This document shows positions 21,456 to 30,773 of a stretch of DNA of 64,000 nt, one piece after another. The notes beneath the pieces are model-generated. The model was not told the origin of the DNA. It was given only the letters and a program-made list of their open reading frames with translations, and did no database searches. The DNA is from Cryoendolithus antarcticus. Lineage: Eukaryota > Ascomycota > Dothideomycetes > Cladosporiales > Cladosporiaceae. The DNA lies in the NCBI GenBank assembly GCA_002077065.1, contig NAJO01000061.1:119424-183423 (forward strand), written 5' to 3'. Within the stretch, counting starts at the first letter, position 1. Every line of letters begins with the position of its first letter. A program made the position numbers and the translations under genes.

Positions 21456-23093
21456 ATGGTACAATACAACACCAACAAGACCCCGCTCCCCCCGTGGTCA
21501 GCAGCTGGCGGAACGATGCAGGCTTCCATCTTGCTGGACGAATCTACCAATCGAACTTTCACTAATCTCGATGAAGTTTCCGGGAAAGTAATTGTGCGCT
21601 CCACCAAGGCTGCTGATGTGGACGATATCGTGGTCAAGCTGGAAGGCGAGAGTCGTACCAGGCTTGTCAATCACCTTGGGCCCAATGGCGAGAAGATGAA
21701 GCCGAAGCTGGAGTTCCACAAAATCCTCTACCGTACTACGACCGTCTTTCCACCGCCTACGCTCGCTCAGGACCGTATCAGCACTCCAGTCAGCGGCAGG
21801 CCGTCATACACGCTCCCACCTGGCACGCACGAGTATCGATTCAGTTTCAAAGTCCCGTTCAACAACAGTTGCCACGAACCAGCACCGCCCAAGAGCTCTC
21901 TATCAAAGGTCGGCATCTCGGACTGGGGCATCGAGATACCAGTGATACCCTCACATCATGTCAAGAAGACACTGCCGCCCACTCTTGGAGGTTTCCCCGG
22001 CGAAGCGGAGATACGGTACTTCGTCAAAGTCACAGTCGCTCGCCATTCTTTCCTCAAAGAGAATCCGCGAGCCTACAGACCCTTCAACTTCCTGCCAATC
22101 GAGTCGCCACGCCCTTCACCTACCGGATCTCAGGTCTATGCACGACAGAGGCACGTCTTCCACGTTTCTTCGCAAGCCGCCGAATTGTCTAAGAAGGGCA
22201 AGATGAAGAATATGCTCGGTATCGCAGCCGATGCTACACCAACGGTCACGAGCGCAGGCCCAGCCAATGGACTTGCAGTGAGCGTGGACGCACGCCTCCC
22301 AGAGCCGGCTATTCTCACCTGTAATCAAGGAATACCGTTGACGATATTGCTGAAACGGGGCAATTATAGCAGTGAACAGGTTTTCTTGTCGTCACTCCAG
22401 ATAATGCTCAGATCTTCGACCAAGATCAAAGCAGATGACATGTCACGCACGGAGCAGAGCAGTTGGATCATCATGAGCAAGAGTAACATGGGGATGGCTG
22501 TGAACTTCCTCTCCGACGAAGAGGGCTCCGAGGCTGTGATTGACAATGATCTATGGCGCGGCCATATCCTGCCCAACACTATTGCACCCACTTTCGAGAC
22601 CTGCAATATATCTAGATGGTACTCGCTCGACATTCGGGTAGGTCTGGCTCACCGTGGCAGCGCATCGGCTGGAAAGCAGCAAGTCCCGCAGACTATCATC
22701 CTACCGTTAAGACTTGAATGCGCAATTTTCAGTGGGATTCTACCACCTCCATCAGTGCTGGAGCGAATGGCGCAAGCACGGGACACGCTTGGTGAAGCGC
22801 CACCCTACATTGCCTCAAATATCAGCGACGGAAAACTTCAAGCTGAGACTGCGCTAAACAGTGCTGTCTTCAGGCCTTCAGACGATGCATCTGCGTCACA
22901 ATCTGCGCCTCCGATGCCTCCGAGACCTGGACAAGGAGGCCTGCATGCTGAGGAAGGTCTCGCCGATGCGCCGCCGAGTTATTTTGATGCAGTCGCGGAG
23001 GGTGCGCCGCCTGTCATTGCACCAAGACCAGAGTACGCGCCGGGGGTTGTGCGAGAGGAGGATCTCAGGCGGAGTGAGAAGTCGGGGTGGTGA
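21456..23093 (+). CDS. Alpha-arrestin (arrestin-related trafficking adaptor)
   Basis: Single-exon protein of 545 residues. Alpha-arrestins recruit the Rsp5/HulA ubiquitin ligase to plasma-membrane transporters and so drive their endocytosis. An arrestin-N beta-sandwich is visible at about residues 20-190 (GKVIVRSTKAADVDDIVVKL; LPPGTHEYRFSFKVP; GEAEIRYFVKVTV). An arrestin-C half lies at about 270-420 (NQGIPLTILLKRGNYSSEQVFL). The Pro-rich tail holds PPY near residue 449 and a PPSY motif near 513, which are ligase-docking sites. A start at MQASILLDE (21516) would still keep the first strand, so the exact start is uncertain. Target transporters cannot be inferred from the sequence. Confidence 0.88.
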   Translation: MVQYNTNKTPLPPWSAAGGTMQASILLDESTNRTFTNLDEVSGKVIVRSTKAADVDDIVVKLEGESRTRLVNHLGPNGEKMKPKLEFHKILYRTTTVFPPPTLAQDRISTPVSGRPSYTLPPGTHEYRFSFKVPFNNSCHEPAPPKSSLSKVGISDWGIEIPVIPSHHVKKTLPPTLGGFPGEAEIRYFVKVTVARHSFLKENPRAYRPFNFLPIESPRPSPTGSQVYARQRHVFHVSSQAAELSKKGKMKNMLGIAADATPTVTSAGPANGLAVSVDARLPEPAILTCNQGIPLTILLKRGNYSSEQVFLSSLQIMLRSSTKIKADDMSRTEQSSWIIMSKSNMGMAVNFLSDEEGSEAVIDNDLWRGHILPNTIAPTFETCNISRWYSLDIRVGLAHRGSASAGKQQVPQTIILPLRLECAIFSGILPPPSVLERMAQARDTLGEAPPYIASNISDGKLQAETALNSAVFRPSDDASASQSAPPMPPRPGQGGLHAEEGLADAPPSYFDAVAEGAPPVIAPRPEYAPGVVREEDLRRSEKSGW

Positions 23094-23760
23094 TCTGGAT
23101 TGGGAGCCCAACTGGCACGAACAGAGTTCGCCATCCAAAGGGGCACAGCTTGTGTCATATGCTGCCATCAGCCGGGCGAAGGGAATGATGCATAGGTTTA
23201 CTGCACCTATGCTAGTCGAGATGACCGACTAGGGCGCAAATGGCGAAGGAGTCTTTAGCGTTACCGGTGTCGTGGTATAGCATAGCAAAATCTCTATGAA
23301 ACGCACTCTGCATGAGCACTCATAATCACTAATGAGCAAAGTCGAAACACCTGAGTGGAGCTCAGAGATGTCAGGAGTCATGTTCTACGAGTGAATCTTC
23401 CGCCTCCTTGTGAGCGTAGAGTCAATGAATCGAGAGGTTCTTGGCATGTGTTACTAAGCAAGCTGAACTACTACTTAAACTGAGTGGCACATCTACGACT
23501 GTACCAACATCAACATCAAGATACGCTGGCGACAGCATATTACCACTCGGAGGCATCGTCTACTGCGGAAGAAGTGACACAAGTTGCAGCGCATGCACAG
23601 CGCGCCACGTAGACCTCCCCAAGCGGCGTCCGCGCATACCTCCTCCACCCGTTTGGTGTCCTCTCGCGCGACCAGCGCATCAGCACAGAGCGATAACAAC
23701 CGAGTCTCTTTCAGCGTCTGCTAGCGGCGAGCCACTTTCACTCGGACCAGCACATCCACC
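23094..23760. other. Intergenic stretch, TOA1 promoter side
   Basis: The 667 bp between two same-strand genes presumably holds the arrestin gene terminator and the TFIIA promoter. No gene was seen. Confidence 0.4.
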
Positions 23761-25483
23761 ATGACGAACCATCTGGTGGTGCGTTGCCCCAAATCTCCCA
23801 AGCAACGCTGCGCCGCACCAGTGTATGCAGGCGCTGACCACCAGTTGTAGGGCGATGTCTACCAGAAGGTGATCGAAGAGGTGGTGGCGGCGTCGACGAA
23901 TGACTTTGAGGAGAGTGGTGTAGGACAGGCGACACTGGAGGATCTACGACAGGTAAGCGGTCTACGGTCCAAGCGGCTGCGATTGAACGTCGCCAACTTG
24001 TGACTCTTCACAATTGCATCCTCTTCAGTCTCTGTCTTCCAGTCAGTTTGCTCGATATACGAACAAGACCGTCATGCAGAGCCAAAAGCAATAGCGATGC
24101 AATCGCAAGGTATATCAGCTGCGACGCGAGTTCAAGCTGCACCAAAATGCTGCGCAGGCAGATGCAAAGCGGGGATGCAGAGGGTTGGGGCAGCGATGTG
24201 TTTTGCCCACTCTTTATCAAGGGCTGTGCTAGCTCCACTTTCCCCGCTTGTCTGCATTTAGTCGAGCCTCCGCATCACGTGCAACACCCAAAACACATCA
24301 CGTGGTCAATGACAATTGCAATGAACGCCGCTGACTTTGATGATCACAGGAATGGCAACGTCAGCTATCGATGAAGCGCATTGCTACAATGCCGTGGGAT
24401 CCAAAGCCGGCGCCCGTGCAACCAGCCCAGAGCTCCAACCCGCCCATGCAGTCTAGCAGCTCGAATGGGTTGCCTTCGAACCCGTACACCAACGGACACA
24501 GCAACGGACCACCCAACGGCGCAGCAGGCTATCCGAATGCGGTACAACGCATGAAGCCTGAGGCTCCCTCTGAGTCGCAGTACCACGGTCTGCCTCAAAT
24601 GAACAATTACCAGCAGATCGGTCCGAATCAAGGCGGCATGCACAGGGCTCAGCAGCTCGTAGAGCAGCAGTTCGGCGCACAGGCTGCCGCGTCGATTCAA
24701 CGCGGTGGTCTGGCTCTTCCTGGTCAGCAGAAGCCACCACAAGGCCTGCAAATGCCAGGACAGAATCCCAATCTGCAGCATCAATATGCCCACCAGCAGC
24801 AGCAACAAGCTTTGCGCCAACAGCAACAACTCCAACAGCAGCAGCAACATCCACGAATCAAGATGGAGAACAACAGTCCCAGTCTCCCACAAGGCCAATA
24901 TCAACAGCAGCGACCCGAATCCAAGCCCGCATACGGGCAGACCGACGGTGCAGATGAGGCCATGGATCAATGGAACGCGATGCTCGCGCAACGGAGAGCA
25001 GCTGCTGCCGAAGACATGCTCTATGCAGATCACATGATGAGAGATCGGATCCTGGCTCAAGCCGAGGAGAGCTCGCGCGGGCTCATGATGCCACTGGAGC
25101 AACATGAGGCACGACAGCAGAAGCGTAAGCGCGCCCCTGTTGGTCGATCGGCTGTATCAGCTGGTCCTGCCGTACCGCAATACGATGGCAATCTCGAGAT
25201 CGACGACGACCGGAAGCCAATCAAGGACGAAAGTGGTGCCCTGAAGGACGAGGACGACGATGATGAAGACGCTGACGCCATCAACTCGGATCTCGACGAC
25301 CCCGAGGACGAGCTCAACGCGGTGGACAACGACGATGATGAGAGCGGTGACAGCATTCTATGTACCTACGACAAGGTTCAGCGGGTGAAAAACAAGTGGA
25401 AGTGCACTCTCAAGGATGGCGTCTTAAGCACTGGTGGCAAGGAGTATCTTTTCAACAAAGGAACTGGTGAGTTCGAGTGGTGA
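23761..25483 (+). CDS. TOA1: Transcription initiation factor TFIIA large subunit
   Basis: Exons 23761-23778, 23851-23952 and 24350-25483 give 417 residues. TFIIA binds TBP on promoter DNA and stabilises preinitiation complexes in the nucleus. The conserved N-terminal helix bundle is rebuilt across the introns: MTNHLV joined to GDVYQKVIEEVV, then TLEDLRQ joined to EWQRQLS and later MPWDPKP. The middle (about 60-290) is a low-complexity Gln/Asn/Pro linker with several CAG/CAA runs. The C-terminus has a long Asp/Glu tract, then the conserved beta-barrel part (ILCTYDKVQRVKNKWKCTLKDG) ending GEFEW. The first coding exon is only 18 nt, and intron 2 is unusually long for this window (397 nt). Confidence 0.95.
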
Positions 25484-26128
25484 GGGTCTTGCGTGTCACC
25501 CGGAATGTGGAGGGAGTATGAACGATGCCGCTGTCAGGCTTGGGAATGACGGACGGCGGGAGTTCACCTTCGGATGGAGTCAACACTAGACTGTCAGCGG
25601 TAACCGGGTATGGCGAGCAGGATGCTTAGCTTACATGAGTGTATTATGTTATGATGGCGTAAAGGAGAGTCTCTCATTTGGAAACGAAAGCCATGATAGA
25701 CTCCTCCACTTGGATCCCACATCTATGACCGCACACCACCCTACAACATGACATGATTGACTGCTCTCTCATCGTCGTTTCAGCAGATGGTTCTGAACTT
25801 CGGCCAGTCCCACAGCAGTATTGCACAGGCTCATAAAACCTCGCGAAGTGAACCTACACACAGAAGGTGAAGTGACTGCCAGATTTAGCTTTTAGCTCAA
25901 AGTCTGTCACACTGGACGCGCCTCCCAAGCACGCGACTGAATCTCAACTGTGATGGATGTAATTTATTAGAGCGCTTACAACACATTGATGAGTATAGAT
26001 CACTATTAGTCGCGCATTGTTCCCAGCGCACTGTGTTTATACCTTACAAGTCTACATACCCCGGTCCCTGACCAGACATTGAGTGCGGAAGTTCGAGACA
26101 ACTCAACGGCTCGACTAAAACTGCACAT
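25484..26128. other. Intergenic stretch, no gene seen
   Basis: 645 bp between two same-strand genes with no coherent frame, tRNA or repeat recognised. Confidence 0.4.
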
Positions 26129-27145
26129 ATGGCCTCTAATCCGCCCAACGAGCCCTTAAAGTCAGCGACGACCCAGTCCCCATATGTTCCAACATCATCT
26201 TACTCGTCAGCGGCATCGGCTTCAGCGTCAACGAGATCGACGTATCTAGACTATAGATCGCAAGTAATTTCGAGTCGACCATCCACACAGTCCTCACAAC
26301 TACAAGGGACCGAGTCGGTAGCAACGGCGCAGCATTTTGATGAGCCTCCGCGAACAACGAGTGTGCTGCTCGTCGTGGTCGCTGGCCTCCCTCGATCAGA
26401 TCTCACGACCTATATTGAGACGGCACTGCGGCGGGACAATGGCATAAGATCGATCACGATCCTTGGCAGTGAGGAGCAACAGCCCGGTCTCAAGCTACTG
26501 AAGATGAATCTGTACGCCCTGCTTGGTAGGATAGGCCGAGGGGCTAGTGTCGAAGTGGTCTTGCGGCGACATTGGACGAGTGAGGACGTAAGCCAAAGAC
26601 TGAGCTGGAGTATCGCGCAGTCAGATGTTGGAGATCACGGTCACAAGGAGCTTGCGGGTGTTATCTGCGACGTAGCCGAGTCTGTAATGGCTACTGAGGA
26701 GGTTCTGGACATGGACAGCGGCGCTTTCGAGAGCGCATGGAAGAGATCGGTCGGCTTCCTCCATGCGGTGGCACATGGCGTCGTGTCCTCACTCAGGAAC
26801 CCAACCGTTGACACCTATGGACGACCTACTGCGCCAGACGCAAATGGCCGCCGCTTCCGACCTTTCCTCGCAGTCACAATCCCTCCGGCATCCGATACGA
26901 ACCCCGACTTCTACTTGACAGCTGTCAGATCTCTGCTGGACCGCCTTGGACCTGCCTGCAGCGATGTGCCGTTGGACGTCGGATATGCAGACGAATTATT
27001 GATCCCAGAACCGATTGTGGAGCCTACGACGAAGCCTCCACTTCTTGCGCCTATGGATGGCTGGAACGACAACGATGATGGCTTGTCAGGCGGGGAGTCA
27101 CCGACTAAGCTCTGGGCTGCGGCGAGCGAGATGGGCTATTTTTGA
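26129..27145 (+). CDS. Hypothetical protein, possibly a degenerate SDR-like fold
   Basis: Single-exon protein of 338 residues that I do not recognise. The first 75 residues are Ser/Thr/Ala-rich and probably disordered. A hydrophobic strand (TSVLLVVVAGLP) and an alternating strand/helix pattern follow. The segment around residues 190-225 (VICDVAESV..LDMDSGAFESAWKRSVGFLHAVAHGVV) faintly recalls the middle of short-chain dehydrogenases, but no glycine-rich cofactor loop or YxxxK motif is visible. The tail is acidic (GWNDNDDGLSGGE) and ends in a short helix. It is convergent with the arsenite exporter, 63 bp apart. A catalytically dead Rossmann-like protein is one possibility, with low certainty. 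Confidence 0.7.
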   Translation: MASNPPNEPLKSATTQSPYVPTSSYSSAASASASTRSTYLDYRSQVISSRPSTQSSQLQGTESVATAQHFDEPPRTTSVLLVVVAGLPRSDLTTYIETALRRDNGIRSITILGSEEQQPGLKLLKMNLYALLGRIGRGASVEVVLRRHWTSEDVSQRLSWSIAQSDVGDHGHKELAGVICDVAESVMATEEVLDMDSGAFESAWKRSVGFLHAVAHGVVSSLRNPTVDTYGRPTAPDANGRRFRPFLAVTIPPASDTNPDFYLTAVRSLLDRLGPACSDVPLDVGYADELLIPEPIVEPTTKPPLLAPMDGWNDNDDGLSGGESPTKLWAAASEMGYF

Positions 27146-27208
27146 AGTAGCACTTTTCAGCAGATGAAACTATGAAGATACGATGGTATGTACAATTCCT
27201 GCCGGTCT

Positions 27209-28441
27209 TCACTTCCAGCCCCAACGTTTCTGAACGAATCGTATGACGTACACCAGCCCAACCAGGACAGGCACCTCAATCAGAGGCCCAACGGTAGCTG
27301 CCAAAGCTTCCTGACTTCCTGGTCCGTACACCGATACCACCACAGCGATCGCGAGCTCGAAGTTGTTACTTGCCGCGGTGAACGACTGTGTGCAGCTGAC
27401 CTTGTACCCAAAGCCTGCTCGCCACATCATCCAAGCCGTGAATGGAAAGATGACCAGAAAGTACACAAGTAGCGGAGCGCACACCCTCAGTACCGAAGTG
27501 ATCTGCTCCACAACGTGCAGGCCTTGCGAAGCGAACAGCACAATGATCGTATACAGCAGCCCGATCAAGCTGAACGGCGCGATGTATCGAATGAAATGGT
27601 GCTGGTAGTTGTGCTCGCCCAGCAGTCGCCGTAGGACCAGTCGCGTGATGATTGCAGCTCCGAGCGGGATGCCCAGGAACACCGCGACTGAGGTAGCGCT
27701 GTCGGAGTATAAGTCTGAGTTGTAAGCCGGTGCTGGGTCGCGCGAAACCACATTAACGTAGAAAACTGCCATCGGGGCAAACAAGACTATTTGGAGCACG
27801 CTGTTAAAAGCCACCAGGACGGCGCAATAGTCTGGGTCGCCTTGCGCCAAATCGTTCCAGATCAGCACCATGGCAATGCAACGCGCAACGCCGACGAAAA
27901 TCAAGCCGTCGCGGAGTTCTCTTCGGTCAGGTAAGAAAGCCCACGCCAGTGCGGTCATGAACAGCGGCGCAATGATCCAGTTGAGCACGAAGGAGATGCC
28001 GATCTGGACCCAAAGCTCCTTCTTCTTCAGCAGCAGATGTAACGTCTCGAAGCGGACCTTGCAGAGGATTGGGTACATCATGACGAGCAGTCCGACTGCG
28101 ATGGGTACACTGACGCCGACAAATTGGCCTCTCTGTAGCGCTTCGCCTGTCCCTGGGACTAGATTGCCGAGGATAATGCCCAGACCCATTGACAGTAGGA
28201 TCCATAGTACTAGTAGTCTGTCGAGCCATGATAGGCCCTTGAAGGGTGGTGGGCGAGTGTCTTGTGCTATGTCATCATTAGCTTGGTCAAGCATGTAACT
28301 CTCGGGACCACACATACCATCTCCATTCAAGTTCAAGTCTGCCTCTCGACTCTCCTTGCCACCTTCGAGATCATCTCGGCTTCGACCAAGTCCTGCGTCT
28401 GCTCGGGGATCATCTGCCACTCCTCGCTCAACTGTGTCCAT
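27209..28441 (-). CDS. ACR3: Arsenite efflux transporter ACR3
   Basis: The frame is open for 410 residues, but a probable 51-nt intron (28317-28267) lies near the 5' end. It has perfect signals (GTATGT, AAGCTAATG, CATAG) and length 3n, so exons 28441-28318 and 28266-27209 would give 393 residues. ACR3 exports trivalent arsenic across the plasma membrane and belongs to the bile/arsenite/riboflavin transporter superfamily. Ten hydrophobic segments are visible. The conserved Cys in GVARCIAMVLIWNDLA (Cys171 in the spliced form) is the arsenite-binding residue known in this family, and QSFTAASNNFELAIAV is another family motif. No arsenate reductase or methyltransferase gene is adjacent. Confidence 0.94.
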   Translation of the reverse strand: MDTVERGVADDPRADAGLGRSRDDLEGGKESREADLNLNGDGMCGPESYMLDQANDDIAQDTRPPPFKGLSWLDRLLVLWILLSMGLGIILGNLVPGTGEALQRGQFVGVSVPIAVGLLVMMYPILCKVRFETLHLLLKKKELWVQIGISFVLNWIIAPLFMTALAWAFLPDRRELRDGLIFVGVARCIAMVLIWNDLAQGDPDYCAVLVAFNSVLQIVLFAPMAVFYVNVVSRDPAPAYNSDLYSDSATSVAVFLGIPLGAAIITRLVLRRLLGEHNYQHHFIRYIAPFSLIGLLYTIIVLFASQGLHVVEQITSVLRVCAPLLVYFLVIFPFTAWMMWRAGFGYKVSCTQSFTAASNNFELAIAVVVSVYGPGSQEALAATVGPLIEVPVLVGLVYVIRFVQKRWGWK

Positions 28442-29083
28442 GTTGTAGTGACTATATATCAGACGCTGACATTAAGGTGTACTCGCTGTCAGCCATTTCG
28501 CAATGCTTGGGGATCGAGATACATATAGTCGACATCTTCTTTGGATGTCACTTTGACAGATAGACTCAGCCAATCAGCGAATGTTTATGACTACGTCGCC
28601 AAGAAGTCTCATGGATGACGGCAGGCGGTGATTCGAACCTTGCTGAGGCTGTCACTGTCGGCACTGCACTCGACGATTCTATCATCTGACAAACTGGAAC
28701 CTTCGTTCGAGATGGTAAGCTGTCGTGTCACTACTGGATATGCAGTGGATTCTCGTGCGATGCTGACATGATGGTGTCACGATGGCACGGCTCAGTAGTG
28801 ACACTTTGCAGTTGATAGCCGCTGACTATCCTGGCTGCTGAAGACGTCCAGGACGTAGATATTGTCACTGGCGGCGCTGCTAGAGCAGCGGGATGGTGTG
28901 CTATCATGACCGCGGGAGACTTATCAGTCGACTACCATCTACGGTAAGAATCGTTGCAATAGTCAATTTGAGTTGAGTATCTGAACCACTTTCCTTTCAA
29001 CAGAACATCCACGAGGGCATATCCCTATCGGCTGCTCTGGTAGCACTATTACGAGTCCGGTTTGTGCAGTCCTCGAAACGCCT
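28442..29083. other. Intergenic stretch, no gene seen
   Basis: 642 bp between the ACR3 start and the GST stop. A T-loop-like string at about 28630 was tested as a tRNA and rejected. Confidence 0.45.
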
Positions 29084-29921
29084 CTAAGCCTTCGACCGCC
29101 ACTGCTTCTCCTCTACCGCCTTCGCTCTTGCTTCCTCGATTCCAGCAAACTGCGGTGGGCTCTTCGCTCCCAATTGCGCCTCAAGATCCATCTCCGGATC
29201 GCCCTTCGCCATAGCTCTCCGATATCCCTCCCTTTCGGAGCAAAGCCTCATCCACTTCAGGACGTCCGGGTACGACTTTAGATCCATCTGCGCGAATTGG
29301 CGGATCGTTGTGACACAGACCAGAGACATGATATCCGCTGCTGTGAACTCATCCCCGGCCAAGTACCGCGTGCCGCTAAGCTTCGCATCCATTGCCGAGA
29401 GCACTGCATCTACACGTTCCGCGGAGCGCTTGACAGCTGGATTCTCCGGGTCTGAGACACCCGCGCCTTGGAGCGAGTAGAGTCGCATGAGTGCTGGCAT
29501 AAGCGTGCCTGGTACGAGCGTTAGCCATAGTCTCTACTCATATCACGGAGTGACTTACCGTTGGCGTGATGAAACCAATACAAGAACTCACTGTACCCTT
29601 TCTCCCCCGGCTTCACGAAGAATATGCCTTTGCCGTAGACTTGAGCGATGTACTCGACGCAAGCAGCCGATTCGGCCAGCTTCCCATTCTCATCTTCGAT
29701 CACAGGTGCCGCGCCGAGAACGTGCATCTGCTTGTAGACTGTTGGGGCAAAAAGGGGGTCCCTTGGGTAAAGTTCCAGCTTATATTCGAGGCCGAGCTCT
29801 TCGCAGAGCCAGACAACGCGCTCAGACTACGCAAATAATCAGTCAATACGATCACATCTAGGTGCGCACTGTTTGCTACCTGTGAGACTTGGAGATGGTG
29901 GACTCGAAGTGGCATCGACAT
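29084..29921 (-). CDS. Glutathione S-transferase
   Basis: Exons 29921-29880, 29826-29559 and 29508-29084 give 244 residues. The enzyme conjugates glutathione to electrophiles in the cytosol. The thioredoxin-like N-domain is rebuilt across intron 1 as HHLQVSQSERVVWLCEELGL; the Ser in this motif is where GSTs place the catalytic residue. Then come APVIED (the cis-Pro loop) and LAESAACVEYIAQVYG (the glutathione-contacting ES). The all-helical C-domain includes YLAGDEFTAADIMSL, a standard GST folding motif. The frame closes exactly through GTAGCA..CGTAG and GTAAGT..CCAG introns. The subclass cannot be fixed by eye. Confidence 0.9.
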
Positions 29922-30773
29922 GATAGCGTTGAATTTCGTTCAGACGAGTGACTGCCGATGTGATCTACGATAGTCGGGTGGTGGTTGGTATGCTGATATT
30001 CGCTGCTCAAATGGGTGTTTACTCCGGTATTTGTACATCTTCTATCTGGAAACACACATGTGCTAGCGCAAGTCAATAACGCTTCTGCGGTTTTAAGCAT
30101 GCCCATAGCCTCGGCCAACGCGAATGCGAAGCTAACTGCACATTGCCCTCCTACAAAGTATACCATCAACATGCTAACGCCGTCAACGCGAGTACTGCAA
30201 GGCGAGATGCGGGTTGCAATGTATGACTCAGGAACGATCGTTTGTCTAGTTCACATATTCAACACCCCTGGATATCCCATGCCGCCCACCATGACTCCTG
30301 AATGCAACCCAGCCGACCGATCGCGCGCAAACGTCTGTCCATACCCTTCGTCACGACGCTCCAGCGCCGGCGCGTTCATTCACCCCGGGCTCGCTTCCCG
30401 ATGATGATCGCATCTAGACGGCTCCGCTTCCGACTCATGTCCTCCACCGCCGCTCACGACGTCATTGCGATATCCCTTGTCTTGTCTTCCACAGTAGGCA
30501 GATTGGATGGTTCGATGGTATGTCGCTGCGAGCCAGGACACCGCGATGCAATGTGGCCCAGTGTGAGACCCACTCAAGGTACCTGTGCTGGTGAAGCGCC
30601 GCCGCCTGCTTGATGGAGATGCATGCCGCAGTCTCTGATCAATGTCGGTCAAGGGTGAACCATCAGCGCCATCGATTGCTGAGATGTGCATCAGTCCACA
30701 CCAAGTAGAGGGAAAGACTGCCACCGTCGCACAGGATTCGCCATGTCGTTTATACTGGCTCTCAATGGGCCTT
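29922..30773. other. Intergenic stretch, no gene seen
   Basis: 852 bp upstream of the GST gene and downstream of the SomA-like gene. No coherent frame or RNA gene was recognised. Confidence 0.4.

Noticed and set aside
24365..25105. 246-codon Leu-rich minus-strand frame opposite TOA1
   Set aside because: Leu runs are the reverse complement of CAG/CAA glutamine codons; no start context or family.
28618..28660. T-loop-like string GGTTCGAATC on the minus strand, possible tRNA
   Set aside because: No pairing for a five-base T-stem around it, and no D-arm or acceptor stem could be found within 75 bases.
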